DNA of 64,000 nucleotides from Lentzea sp. NEAU-D7 (GTDB lineage: Bacteria; Actinomycetota; Actinomycetes; Mycobacteriales; Pseudonocardiaceae), in the NCBI RefSeq assembly GCF_026242055.1, contig NZ_JAPJDL010000024.1:62001-126000 (forward strand). Reading direction: 5' to 3'. Below, one piece after another: positions 1-8,038 of this stretch; positions within the stretch are counted from its first letter, which is position 1; the number at the start of each line of letters is the position of its first letter. The notes beneath the pieces are model-generated. The model saw nothing but the letters and a program-made list of their open reading frames with translations, had not been told where the DNA came from and did not search any database. Both the position numbers and the translations under genes were made by a program.

Positions 1-897
1 ACTCCGGCGATGTCCCGTGACCTCGCGTTGGGAATGCCGATCACCGCATTGATAGTGGACGAGGTCCAGATCCCGCTGGAGGACAGGACACCTGTCGAGG
101 TGCACGGTAAGAAGCTCACTGCTGGCGAGTACTGCGGCGAGCTGCTGATGTGGCTCGCCAAGAAGGCTCCGGCAGCTGGCGTGATCTTGGTGCTCGCCAC
201 ACAGCGCCCAGACGGCAAGACCATCCCGTCCGGGCTGCGGGCAGTGCTCGGCTCACGCTTCGCGCTGCGGGTGATGGACTGGCGCGACAGCAACATCATC
301 CTCGGCGAGCAGATGAACACCCGAGGCTACGACTCCAGCCGACTGCTGCCCTCTCACAAGGGCGTCGGCATCCTGCGGCCGGACGGCGAAGCCCAAGCAG
401 GAGCGGACGTACTGGCGTTGACCGTGCGGACGTTCTACATGCCCAACGAAGACTGGCGGGAGATCTGCGTACAAGGCCGCGTGCTACGCGAACAGGAGGG
501 GACTCTGTCCGGCCATGCTGCCGGGCACACCACGCGGCCGATGCTCGACCACACCAGCGTGGCCAAAGCGATCGGCAGCGTGACAGGAGCCCAATCTGAA
601 CGTGCAGGGTTGCCAGAGCCGCTTGCGTCCGTTGTGGACTACCTCGCTAGTGAACTTGATAGCGACGACAGCCGGGAGTTCGTGCCCACCGCCGAACTCG
701 TAGCCGCACTCAACGTCGAACCCACCGTGTTCGGGCGTGACATGGCGGAGCTTGGTTGCCGACCGACGCGCGACCGTGTGACCGACGGCGATCGAGTCCG
801 GCAGGTGCGCGGCTACGACGTAGCCGACATCCGCGCAGCGATCGAGCGCGCACGAGACAGCACCATCGACGGTGAGGTGGTCGAGAATGACCAGTGA
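1..897 (+). CDS. FtsK/SpoIIIE-type conjugal DNA translocase (TraB/TraSA-like), C-terminal part, 5' end outside window
   Basis: The reading frame is open to the first base, so the gene is cut by the window edge. About 298 residues are visible. A Walker B-like strand (ALIVDEVQ, near visible residue 15) and the FtsK-family signature LATQRP (near residue 64) belong to the motor domain. The last 80 residues, starting around the sequence FVPTAELVAAL, look like a small winged-helix domain, the part that in Streptomyces TraB reads 8-bp repeats in the plasmid clt locus. The protein is inferred to be the membrane-bound hexameric motor that passes double-stranded element DNA between mycelial cells. A chromosomal FtsK is less likely because of the neighbouring integrase and the short, divergent C-terminal domain. 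Confidence 0.8.
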   Translation, partial: TPAMSRDLALGMPITALIVDEVQIPLEDRTPVEVHGKKLTAGEYCGELLMWLAKKAPAAGVILVLATQRPDGKTIPSGLRAVLGSRFALRVMDWRDSNIILGEQMNTRGYDSSRLLPSHKGVGILRPDGEAQAGADVLALTVRTFYMPNEDWREICVQGRVLREQEGTLSGHAAGHTTRPMLDHTSVAKAIGSVTGAQSERAGLPEPLASVVDYLASELDSDDSREFVPTAELVAALNVEPTVFGRDMAELGCRPTRDRVTDGDRVRQVRGYDVADIRAAIERARDSTIDGEVVENDQ

Positions 898-1081
898 CCC
901 GTCACTACCCGTTCCAACGGCCAATCGTCCCGTCTCACCCGATGTGACGGGGGCAAAACCGCCTCCTAGCTGCGCGTATGAGCCGCCGTGACGGGTTCCA
1001 AGCGTGACGGGCAACCCGTCACAAAGCCTGGAAATGCCACGTGCCGCGCCGTCCCGAGGGATGGCGCGGCACACCCGTCAC
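898..1081. repeat. Cluster of six 8-bp GTGACGGG repeats behind the translocase gene, candidate clt locus
   Basis: GTGACGGG occurs in direct orientation at 944-951, 988-995 and 1004-1011 and inverted at 898-905, 1015-1022 and 1074-1081. The copies at 1004 and 1015 form a perfect 19-bp palindrome GTGACGGGCAACCCGTCAC. Six copies in 184 bp is far above chance for an 8-mer. The place, immediately after the stop codon of a TraB-like gene, is where the TraB recognition repeats of Streptomyces conjugative plasmids lie. A seventh copy sits at 1460-1467 inside the next gene. Function as a transfer locus is inferred. Confidence 0.6.
1041..1072. terminator. Perfect 10-bp stem-loop between convergent genes
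   Basis: GTGCCGCGCC at 1041-1050 pairs with GGCGCGGCAC at 1063-1072 around a 12-nt loop. It lies between the convergent translocase gene and the DUF5753 regulator gene, so a bidirectional terminator is likely. There is no T run on either side, and a role as part of the repeat cluster is also possible. Confidence 0.5.
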
Positions 1082-1085
1082 AACC

Positions 1086-1961
1086 TCAATCCGTCGCGAC
1101 GTCCTTGAAGTACTGCGCCGCTTTGACGATCCATCCGGTACTCACGGCCTCCGGAAGTGCCACGGTCACCAGTCGCTCGAACGTGTCCGCGTACGGTCGC
1201 CGTTCAAGCTCGCTCTCCAGCCACGTCCCGCCGTGCAGGCTGTCGAGGTACACCACGTCATTGAACTGCGGCTCACGGAACGACAGCAGCGCGAACGAGG
1301 CCGCTCCCGCGAACGCGCCCCTCTTGTCCGGCAGCAGGAACACCCGTGCACCCTCAAGTTGGGCGAACGACGCCAGTTGGAACAGCTGATCTGCCATCAC
1401 CAGAGGTCCACCAACGGCACGCCTCAAGACTGCCTCGCTCAGGACGACGTCCATCCGGAGTGACGGGCCGTTGGCCAATTGATGCACCGCGTCTGCACGG
1501 TGATCCTCCAAGTAATGGCGGTGGCCCTGTTCCGAGACCGATTCCACCTGTGCGCTTCTGATCGCGACCGCGTACTCCGGCGTCCAGAGCAGCGGTGGCA
1601 GCACATCGAGCGCTACAGCTCGGATGTAGTTCGCTTCAGCTTCCACCTCGGGATAAGTCCAGCCGACGCTATGCGCCGTGCCTCTTGCCAACAGGTCGAA
1701 CGTCACGGGATCGAGTGCTCGTTGTGCTCCCCAGAACACCGGGTCCCGCCGCACTGCGTCGATCCCATAGACGAGGGCCAGAGCTGTCACGTCGGCATCC
1801 GTGATCGGGACCAGCCCGTTCTGCATCGTCGACGTCTTGGCCGCCGACCAGCGCACACGTTTGGTCACCTCGTCCAGACTGAGTCCGCTTTCCCTGCGCC
1901 ACAATGCAAGCGCGCGAGCAACCGCCCGGTTTTGAAGGTTGGACTTGAAGTTCTTCGGCAT
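1086..1961 (-). CDS. Helix-turn-helix regulator with DUF5753 domain
   Basis: The 291-residue product begins with a Cro/C1-type helix-turn-helix (about residues 12-70, with the run LSLDEVTKRVRWSAAKTS). It continues into a DUF5753 domain from about residue 95, recognised by the stretch around VLSEAVLRRAVGGPLVMADQL. Such proteins are very common in actinomycetes and are usually paired with a small DUF397 partner; none is next to this gene. The gene is the last of a leftward operon, 19 bp behind the Cys-rich small protein. A GTGACGGG repeat (1460-1467) lies inside it. It probably controls functions of the element, but the target is not visible. Confidence 0.85.
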   Translation of the reverse strand: MPKNFKSNLQNRAVARALALWRRESGLSLDEVTKRVRWSAAKTSTMQNGLVPITDADVTALALVYGIDAVRRDPVFWGAQRALDPVTFDLLARGTAHSVGWTYPEVEAEANYIRAVALDVLPPLLWTPEYAVAIRSAQVESVSEQGHRHYLEDHRADAVHQLANGPSLRMDVVLSEAVLRRAVGGPLVMADQLFQLASFAQLEGARVFLLPDKRGAFAGAASFALLSFREPQFNDVVYLDSLHGGTWLESELERRPYADTFERLVTVALPEAVSTGWIVKAAQYFKDVATD

Positions 1962-1980
1962 CGTTGGCGCGTCCAGATGA

Positions 1981-2247
1981 TCATGAGGTGTGGAGTCGGT
2001 GGCTTGCAGAGTGGGAAGGGGCGAGAGGCGCGAGAAGCAGACACGCTTCGCAAGGCATGCCTTCTCCTAGCGCGACCAACTCGGCCGTGCCGCGTTCGAT
2101 CGCTAGGCCACACAAGGCGATCAGTCGCTCTGGAACTTCATCCGTGGTTGGAGTCGGCACCATGTGACAGGTGCGCTGCGATTCGCCGACGAGTCCCTGA
2201 CGCAGACGAACGAGCAAGTAGGCGGGAACTGGGCGCATCGCGATCAC
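1981..2247 (-). CDS. Small Cys-containing actinobacterial protein
   Basis: The 88-residue product has no named family that I can assign. Its core contains C29, then ALCGLAIE and GMPCEACL, giving Cys residues that could form a metal site. The pattern ALCG...GMPCxxCL recurs in small actinobacterial proteins encoded beside HTH regulators, so I take it as a real gene. The GTG start at 2247 overlaps the stop of the upstream membrane-protein gene as GTGA, which implies translational coupling. An in-frame ATG at 2238 is an alternative start. Confidence 0.6.
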   Translation of the reverse strand: MIAMRPVPAYLLVRLRQGLVGESQRTCHMVPTPTTDEVPERLIALCGLAIERGTAELVALGEGMPCEACLLLAPLAPSHSASHRLHTS

Positions 2248-2609
2248 CGCTGGTGCGCTGAGCCGTGCGCGGCTAGCGCGGACTCATTGAGTCGGTGCCG
2301 ACCAGCAGCAGAAGTGATCGCCCTGAACTCGTGCGTGTCGTCGTCGCGCGCGGCAGGCACGACGGGCGCGACTTGTTCGGACGGCTCTTGCCGTTCGCTG
2401 GCGGCCTCAAGCTCATCGACCAGGTCCAGCAGCTCATCACGGACCGCGCCGATGCGCTGGGACATCTCGGAGCACCGACGGACGTAGAGCCTGCCGAACG
2501 CCGCCACGTAGAGCGGAGGCAGCAGGAGCCAGAGAAGGAACAACAGAAGCCCAGTCGCGTCCCACACCATGACCTCACCCGCCCGCATCGACACCAGATC
2601 AGCAGACAT
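2244..2609 (-). CDS. Small membrane protein with one transmembrane helix and a coiled-coil-like tail
   Basis: The 121-residue product has one strongly hydrophobic helix (about residues 17-40, rich in Leu) followed by a charged, Leu/Glu-rich stretch (about 46-75) suited to a coiled coil. A polar, low-complexity C-terminus follows. It is the first gene of the three-gene leftward operon and overlaps the next gene by four bases. No family was recognised. The intergenic region 2610-2719 upstream must hold its promoter and that of the divergent TPR regulator; I see no clear consensus boxes there. Confidence 0.6.
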   Translation of the reverse strand: MSADLVSMRAGEVMVWDATGLLLFLLWLLLPPLYVAAFGRLYVRRCSEMSQRIGAVRDELLDLVDELEAASERQEPSEQVAPVVPAARDDDTHEFRAITSAAGRHRLNESALAAHGSAHQR

Positions 2610-2719
2610 CAGCGTCTTGCACCGCAGATTGGGTGTAAATGGCCTGGCAGCGACCTAACGCGACATGAATCGACCTACACTTGTTGGCGCTGACATTAGC
2701 GAGACGGAGAGGTCAGCCG

Positions 2720-3871
2720 ATGAGTTCGCCAGATCGAAGCGAGCGGCCGGGGACGTTGTTCGGAGAGTTGCTCCGGCAGCGGACGCAAACAGCCGAAGAG
2801 TTCAGCCGCGAAGCGGAACGATTCGCCCGCGAACACGGCATCCGAGCCACGCTCAGCCCACGTCATGTTCAGCGCCTTGCGTCCGGCGTTCGCGCTGACG
2901 GCCGTCCGCTCGGTCCACCTCGACCGGTTACCCGCCGACTGCTCGAAGAGATGTTCAACCTGCCGATGACCCGGCTTCTCGAACCGGCGCAGGTGCCGGT
3001 TTCCTCGGTGTCGGGCGACCTGGAGTTGCAGGCCCGCATTGCCGCAGGGCGCAACATCGATGAGAGGACGGTGCGGCTCTTCCATCACCAGTTGGACATC
3101 ACTCGCGTGATCGATCGCCGGCTGGGCGCACCCGCATTGCTCGGGCAGCTTCGAGCGCAGATCGACCAAATGGACGGCGTGCTGGACGACGTTCTGGACC
3201 AGCCGACTCAGGCGGACTTGGCCGCCGTGTTGGTCGATGCTTCCGCACTTGCCGGATGGCAGTCGCTTGATCAAGGGCTGACCAGCGATGCGTGGACCTA
3301 CTACAACCGAGCCATACGGGCAGCGAGGCATGCGCAATCACCCGCGCTTGAGGCGTACGCGCGTGCAGGGCAAGCCGTCGTGCTGCTCGACATCGGCGAG
3401 ACGCAAGCCGCAGTCGAACTGACCGCTGACGTGCGTACGACCGCGAAGGGACGAGTGCCGGACCTGCTGTTCTCATGGCTTTCCGCAGGCTATGGCGAAG
3501 CGTGCGCGGCGAACGGCGAACACCTCAGGTCGATGCGGGCATTTGATGAGGCCGTGCGCTCCATGCCAGCTACAGACACCGGGGACACGCCGTATCTCGT
3601 CTTCGACACCACCCACCTGTCCCGCTGGCGCGGTAACGCCCTTGCCCGGCTCGGTGTACGCGAAGCGATCGGCGTTCTCTCCGACGTGTTGGAGCAGCTC
3701 GACCGCAGCTTTGCGCGTGCCGAGACAATGCTGCGGGTCGATCTTGCTCAGGTGTTCATCGCGACCGGCGAGAAAGACGCAGCAGCCGCGCACATGGAAC
3801 GTGCACGGCTGCTGGCAGCTCAGGTGGGTTCGGTGCGTCAGGGCAAACGCCTCACGGCCCTAGTCGGCTGA
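2720..3871 (+). CDS. HTH/TPR transcriptional regulator
   Basis: I place the start at ATG 2720, giving 383 residues, because a GGAGAGG ribosome binding site ends 7 bp before it; the in-frame TTG at 2681 has none. The N-terminus (about residues 10-80) is a helix-turn-helix region of the kind found in actinobacterial XRE-like regulators. The rest is a run of paired helices resembling tetratricopeptide repeats (about residues 170-380). Such TPR regulators often sit in mobile elements and may bind peptide signals, but no partner peptide gene is evident. It is convergent with the integrase gene and overlaps it by 12 bp. Confidence 0.75.
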   Translation: MSSPDRSERPGTLFGELLRQRTQTAEEFSREAERFAREHGIRATLSPRHVQRLASGVRADGRPLGPPRPVTRRLLEEMFNLPMTRLLEPAQVPVSSVSGDLELQARIAAGRNIDERTVRLFHHQLDITRVIDRRLGAPALLGQLRAQIDQMDGVLDDVLDQPTQADLAAVLVDASALAGWQSLDQGLTSDAWTYYNRAIRAARHAQSPALEAYARAGQAVVLLDIGETQAAVELTADVRTTAKGRVPDLLFSWLSAGYGEACAANGEHLRSMRAFDEAVRSMPATDTGDTPYLVFDTTHLSRWRGNALARLGVREAIGVLSDVLEQLDRSFARAETMLRVDLAQVFIATGEKDAAAAHMERARLLAAQVGSVRQGKRLTALVG

Positions 3872-5146
3872 CTTCTTCGGCTTCCGCTTCGGCATGCGGG
3901 AGCCGAGCAGTTCGGCCGCCTTCCGGTCGGATGCGGCGACCCAGGCCGCGTAGACGCGCAGTGTCGTCGCGCCCCCGCCGCCGTGGCCCAGTCGTCCGGC
4001 CACGGTCCTCAGATCCACACCAGCGGTGAGCAGTTCGGTTGCCGAGTAGTGCCGCAGGGCGTGAATGTGGGTCTTGATCCTCAGCCGCTCCGCCATGTCC
4101 TTGTAGCGGCTCGACACGGCGTGCGGCGAATAGGGCACGGTCGGGTCGATCTTCCGCACGCCGGTGAAGACGTACATGTCGTCCGTCCGCTCGATGCCGA
4201 GTTCGGCGAACCGCTCCTCACATCGCTGCCGGTGCTCCATGAGCAACACCACCGTCTCGGTGTCGAGCGCGATCCGGCGCATTTGATGGGTCTTGGTGTC
4301 CTTCTCCTTGCCGACACCTCGACGCAGCGTGTAGCTACGCCGGACCTCGATCACGCCCTCGTCCAGATCAACGCGCGACCACTTCAGTGCGCAGATCTCG
4401 CCACGGCGCACACCCGTGGTCATCACGAGCCAGACCAGCGTTCCCCAGTCGTCATCCATGACGAACGCTTCTTCGACCAGACGAGCAGCTTCAGCGGGCG
4501 ACGGTGGGTCTGGCTGTGGTGGTTTCTGCTGCGGCTTCTTCGCCACCTTGGCCGGATTGCTCGTGACCCAGTCCCACCGGACCGCCGCGTTCATGACGCC
4601 GCTGATGATCGCGTGAATCTGCCGCACGGTCGAAGCTGCCATCGGAGAGCACTTGTGCGCCTTGCACTTCGCTTCCTTGCAGTCGTGCTGCCCCTCTGCC
4701 TTGTGCTGCTCCACGAACGGCTTGCCGTCGCACCGGGCCCGGCAGCGGCGAAGATCCGCGTAGAGGTTTTCGAGCATGCGCGCGGTCAGCTTCTTGACCT
4801 GGATGCTGCCGAGCGCGGGACGGATCGTGCGTTCGACGTACCCCTCGTAGCCTTCGCGCGTGGTGTCCTCAAGATCAGAGGTCCGCAGCCACTCATCAAT
4901 GGCGTACGAGAACGACACCGTGGTGCTGGCCGCCCGTTGCGCGTCGACCTCAGCGAGTAGCCGAGTCTGCGCTTTGTCGGCCGCCTTGTAGGCAGCTTTG
5001 TTCGTGCCCTTCACCGACTCGGTGAGATAGACGTCCTTGCCTGTAACCGGGTCCTTGCCCGCGAAGACGCGGACCTGAAGCGAGTTGCCGCGAACGCGGA
5101 TGCTGCCTCGCGTCCGGCGGTCTTCGGAGCCGTCTGCCCTGGTCAT
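3860..5146 (-). CDS. Tyrosine site-specific integrase
   Basis: The 428-residue product has an AP2-like arm-binding N-terminus, a core-binding domain and a phage-type catalytic domain. The catalytic set is complete: R247 in TTGVRRGE, a Lys near 285, H362-x-x-R365 in HALRH, H388 in GRLGH and the nucleophile Y399 in LRVYAAW. An insert at about residues 135-166 carries five Cys (135, 139, 156, 161, 166) and several His, which suggests a zinc site within the core-binding domain. The gene starts 94 bp from the 3' end of the tRNA-CAU gene, the presumed attB. It catalyses integration of the element, and with an excisionase its excision. No excisionase gene is adjacent. Confidence 0.93.
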   Translation of the reverse strand: MTRADGSEDRRTRGSIRVRGNSLQVRVFAGKDPVTGKDVYLTESVKGTNKAAYKAADKAQTRLLAEVDAQRAASTTVSFSYAIDEWLRTSDLEDTTREGYEGYVERTIRPALGSIQVKKLTARMLENLYADLRRCRARCDGKPFVEQHKAEGQHDCKEAKCKAHKCSPMAASTVRQIHAIISGVMNAAVRWDWVTSNPAKVAKKPQQKPPQPDPPSPAEAARLVEEAFVMDDDWGTLVWLVMTTGVRRGEICALKWSRVDLDEGVIEVRRSYTLRRGVGKEKDTKTHQMRRIALDTETVVLLMEHRQRCEERFAELGIERTDDMYVFTGVRKIDPTVPYSPHAVSSRYKDMAERLRIKTHIHALRHYSATELLTAGVDLRTVAGRLGHGGGGATTLRVYAAWVAASDRKAAELLGSRMPKRKPKKSAD

Positions 5147-5239
5147 GACCTCATGGTCAACCCGGTGTCAATGGACAGCAACATGGACAGACGATCAAGT
5201 CTGGATCTTCGAAGAGCCCATTTACGCTGGTAGTTCTAG

Positions 5240-5314
<75 letters not shown>

Positions 5315-5422
5315 CTCGCAGCCGCGGCGCCCCCGACCCGCTAACACCGCGTGGTGGAGGATACCGATCACGCCGAACGGGCCTTGCGCACCCCCGTGGC
5401 GAGCGACACATAGGGTGGACGC

Positions 5423-5884
5423 GTGCGTTTGACCCTCCGCGACTTCACCCCGGCGGACGAGCCGGAGGTGCTGGCGCTGTTCGCCGACTGCGACGACTGG
5501 TTCCAGGCCGCCACGGGGCATCCGTCCGGGCCCGGTGACGTACAGAGCCTCTTCTACGCGTTGCCGGACGGGGCCGCGTCCGAGCAGAAGCACCTCCTCG
5601 TCGCGCAGGCGCAGGGCATGATCGGGTTCGTGGACCTGGTGGTCGGCCACCCCGCTCGGGGTGAGGCCAGCATCGGGTTCTTCCTGGTGCCGCGGGACCT
5701 GCGCCGGTGGGGCATCGGGCGTGAGATGGCGAGGGCTCTGGCCGAGCGCTTTCCGGACGTCACGCGGGTGCACGTGCGGCTCGACGACTTCAAGCCCGGC
5801 AACGAGTTCCTCAAGGCGATGGGCTTCGCGTTCAACGGTCAGCGGGCCGTGCTGGAGATCGCGCCCAGGTCCGACGGGCGGTAG
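5423..5884 (+). CDS. GNAT family N-acetyltransferase
   Basis: The 153-residue protein has the GNAT fold: strand-helix start (MRLTLRDFTPADEPEV), and motif A for acetyl-CoA binding at about residues 92-104 (RRWGIGREMARAL), where a Gly-x-Gly contacts the pyrophosphate. Substrate is unknown. The start is GTG 5423. Its last 46 bp overlap the 3' end of the convergent MpaB-like gene, an unusually long overlap of two coding ends. Confidence 0.85.
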   Translation: MRLTLRDFTPADEPEVLALFADCDDWFQAATGHPSGPGDVQSLFYALPDGAASEQKHLLVAQAQGMIGFVDLVVGHPARGEASIGFFLVPRDLRRWGIGREMARALAERFPDVTRVHVRLDDFKPGNEFLKAMGFAFNGQRAVLEIAPRSDGR

Positions 5885-6699
5885 CCGCGCGGGTAGCCCG
5901 GGTAGGTGCGGTTGCGGTTGCTGGTGAGCTTCAGGGTCTTGCGCACCGGCATCCGGCGCACGACGAAAGCCCTCAGGCGCAACGCATGCCGTCCCAAGGC
6001 GCCGACCCACGACGGGGGCGCTGTGAACCCGAACGCGCGCACCATCGCCGGGTCCAGCATCGCTACCACGGCTCGTGCGACCGCCGGGCGCGCGACGGAC
6101 GGGTACCACGAGCAGAACAGGTCCAAGGTGTACTGGCCGATGCGGCGGTTCGATGGCGCGAAGACGAAGTGCTGCTGCTCGTAGGCCGTCTTGAAGGCCA
6201 GGAACTCGTCGTAGCCGGCCGGGACGTCCCTGATGCCCATGCGGGCGCCGACCGCGCGGTAGAAGTGGAACCCGGCCAGTTCCTCGGTGCGGGTCAGGGG
6301 GCGCCAGCCGTAGCGGCTCAGCCAGTCGATCGGGTCGTAGATGAACGTCGACAGCACGTAGAGCATGTCGTCGTTCGAGATCTCGTAACGGCCGTGCTGG
6401 CGGTTGACGACGCGGAGCGCCTCGCGGCCGCGTGGGGAGTCGTAGCCGTGCTCCACGAGTTCGGCCATCAGGACGGCCGTGTCGTCGTAGCGCTTCTGCG
6501 GGCGCCGTTCGAACTCTCCGGTGCGTTCCAGCAGGCCCGAGATCGTCGGGACGCAGTAGGTGCGGAACAGCGCCATCTCGAGGGACTTCTGGTAGTCCCA
6601 GGGGAACTCGAGGCCGGCGGAGATCCTCATGATCTCCTCGTGCTCGGTCACGGGGTCGAGCGCGGAGATGCGGCGGAGGTTCGCGAAGCGGGCGGCCAT
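5839..6699 (-). CDS. Oxygenase MpaB family protein (DUF2236)
   Basis: The 286-residue product matches the heme-dependent MpaB/latex-clearing-protein-like family that is frequent in actinomycetes; the region from FPWDYQKSLEMALFRTY to the HGRYEISNDDMLYVLSTF stretch is characteristic. Its substrate is unknown. I chose ATG 6699 rather than the upstream GTG 6732, because the GTG lies inside the hairpin that terminates the tRNA-Asn gene and so is unlikely to be an initiator. The gene is 28 bp behind that hairpin and overlaps the convergent GNAT gene by 46 bp. Confidence 0.8.
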   Translation of the reverse strand: MAARFANLRRISALDPVTEHEEIMRISAGLEFPWDYQKSLEMALFRTYCVPTISGLLERTGEFERRPQKRYDDTAVLMAELVEHGYDSPRGREALRVVNRQHGRYEISNDDMLYVLSTFIYDPIDWLSRYGWRPLTRTEELAGFHFYRAVGARMGIRDVPAGYDEFLAFKTAYEQQHFVFAPSNRRIGQYTLDLFCSWYPSVARPAVARAVVAMLDPAMVRAFGFTAPPSWVGALGRHALRLRAFVVRRMPVRKTLKLTSNRNRTYPGYPRGYRPSDLGAISSTAR

Positions 6700-6730
6700 C
6701 CGTCCAAGCTGGCTCAAGGCCCGACAAAGC

Positions 6731-6762
6731 ACTAGGCCCCAGTCGGATGACTGGGGCCTAGT
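6731..6762 (-). terminator. Intrinsic terminator of tRNA-Asn
   Basis: ACTAGGCCCCAGTC at 6731-6744 and its exact complement at 6749-6762 form a 14-bp stem with a 4-nt loop. It lies 7 bp past the 3' end of tRNA-Asn in transcription order and is followed on the minus strand by GCTTTGT. Confidence 0.8.
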
Positions 6763-6769
6763 GGCTAAG

Positions 6770-6842
6770 CTCCCCCAACTGGACTCGAACCAGTAACCCT
6801 GCGATTAACAGTCGCATGCTCTGCCAATTGAGCTATGGGGGA
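6770..6842 (-). tRNA. tRNA-Asn (GTT)
   Basis: The 73-nt minus-strand sequence folds as a cloverleaf with acceptor TCCCCCA/TGGGGGA, anticodon loop CTGTTAA (anticodon GTT) and T arm ACTGG-TTCGAGT-CCAGT. No CCA is encoded. Confidence 0.96.
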
Positions 6843-6985
6843 ATGTTCGGTTGTTCTAGCTCGTCAGGCTTGGTTCCTCCTGACAGTGGGTAACTCTACA
6901 TGAGTCGCGAAAGGGGTTTTGCAGGCACCCCCCACTTGGCGGCAACATAGGCCATGACCAGGCACGATGCGAGAGGAGACGCCAC

Positions 6986-7267
6986 ATGAAGGGCATCTTG
7001 GTAGGTGCGGCGATCGGCTACGTGCTCGGCGCGAAGGCCGGACGGGAGCGTTACGACCAGATCGTGCGCCTCTGGCACCGCTTCACCGCCAACCCGACGG
7101 TGCGCAAGACGGCCGCCCAAGCCAAGGACAAGGCGTTCGAAGCCGCAGTTCAGGCGAAGGATCTGGCCACGGACGCCGCGGAAAAGGCAGCTGAGAAGGC
7201 TCCGTGGCGCCACCACGAGGAGACCAACGGCAAGGCCGCCACTCCTCCGATGACGCCCCGGAAGTGA
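6986..7267 (+). CDS. Small actinobacterial protein with Gly-rich hydrophobic N-terminus (YtxH-like)
   Basis: The 93-residue product starts with a short hydrophobic helix containing small-residue repeats (GAAIGYVLGAKAGRERYDQI, residues 7-26). Lys/Ala-rich amphipathic helices and a polar tail follow. This pattern is shared by YtxH-like small proteins that are thought to sit at the membrane. A strong GAGAGGAG ribosome binding site precedes ATG 6986. No enzymatic motif is present, and the function is unknown. It converges on the methyltransferase gene with 6 bp between the stops. Confidence 0.75.
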   Translation: MKGILVGAAIGYVLGAKAGRERYDQIVRLWHRFTANPTVRKTAAQAKDKAFEAAVQAKDLATDAAEKAAEKAPWRHHEETNGKAATPPMTPRK

Positions 7268-7273
7268 CGAGCT

Positions 7274-8014
7274 TCACACCTGGGCGACCGCGAAGATCCG
7301 CCTGAAGGGGAACCAAGTGGTGCCGTCGGCTCGCTGCGGGTACGCCTCACGCAGCCGCGGCGCCAGTTCCGCCACGAAGGCGTCCCAGTCCGCTGAGGAC
7401 AGTGCCGCGCGCACGGGCCGCAAAGCCGTGCCGCTCACCCATTCGAGTACCGGATCCGCGCCGGAGAGCCGCTGCACGTACGTGGTCTCCCAGACGTCCG
7501 CGACGGCGCAGTCGCCGAGCAGGTCCGCGTACTCGACAGGGGCCAGAACAGGCTTCTCCGCACGGAAGACGTGCGCCAGGCCTTCTCCCGCCACCTCGCG
7601 GATCAGGCGGTGCGAGGGGTCCGCGTAGTTGCCGGGGACCTGGAACGCGAGCCACGCGCCGGACGGCAGCGCCGCCATCCACTTCGACACGATCGAGGGA
7701 TGTGACGGGACCCACTGGAGAACCGCGTTCGACACCACGACATCGGTGTCCGGCAACGGTTCCCACGTGGTCACGTCGTCCACGCGGGCGTCGACCCCGG
7801 CCGCACGCGCCGCCTCGACCATCTCCGGAGACGAGTCGAACGCCTCGACGACCGCGGAAGGCCACCGCTCGGACAGCGACGAGGTCAGGTTGCCGGGCCC
7901 GCAGCCCACGTCGACGACACGACGGGGCTCCGAGGCGCGGACGCGCCCCACGAGTTCGTAGAACGGCCTCGCCCGGTGATCGGCGAAGGCCAAGTACTGC
8001 GCCGGATCCCACAT
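7274..8014 (-). CDS. tam: Trans-aconitate 2-methyltransferase
   Basis: The 246-residue class I SAM-dependent methyltransferase begins MWDPAQYLAFADHRARPFYEL, the typical Tam opening. The SAM-binding motif VVDVGCGPGNLTSSL is at about residues 33-47, and SNAVLQWV is the usual post-II motif at about 94-101. Tam methylates trans-aconitate, a by-product of the citric acid cycle that inhibits aconitase. A perfect inverted repeat (8023-8038) lies 9 bp upstream of the start and may be an operator. Confidence 0.88.
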   Translation of the reverse strand: MWDPAQYLAFADHRARPFYELVGRVRASEPRRVVDVGCGPGNLTSSLSERWPSAVVEAFDSSPEMVEAARAAGVDARVDDVTTWEPLPDTDVVVSNAVLQWVPSHPSIVSKWMAALPSGAWLAFQVPGNYADPSHRLIREVAGEGLAHVFRAEKPVLAPVEYADLLGDCAVADVWETTYVQRLSGADPVLEWVSGTALRPVRAALSSADWDAFVAELAPRLREAYPQRADGTTWFPFRRIFAVAQV

Positions 8015-8022
8015 ATCGCTAA

Positions 8023-8038
8023 CAGTACACGCGTACTG
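8023..8038. promoter_or_regulatory. Perfect inverted repeat upstream of tam, candidate operator
   Basis: CAGTAC-ACGC-GTACTG is a perfect 6-bp dyad at 8023-8038, squeezed between the stop of the PH-like gene (8039) and the start of tam (8014). Its place over the probable promoter of tam favours an operator; a weak terminator of the dnaG operon is the alternative. Confidence 0.35.

Larger units (their letters stand above)
1..5239. mobile_element. Right end of an integrated AICE-type conjugative element (left end outside window)
   Basis: The segment carries a TraB/FtsK-type translocase, a repeat cluster directly behind it, regulators of the DUF5753 and TPR kinds and a tyrosine integrase whose gene begins 94 bp from the 3' end of a tRNA gene. 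This set is typical of actinomycete integrative and conjugative elements, which move double-stranded DNA with a single FtsK-like protein and integrate into tRNA 3' ends. No replication initiator or excisionase is visible here, so they should lie left of the window if the element is complete. The left boundary cannot be seen, and no second copy of the tRNA 3' end was found inside the window. Confidence 0.75.
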
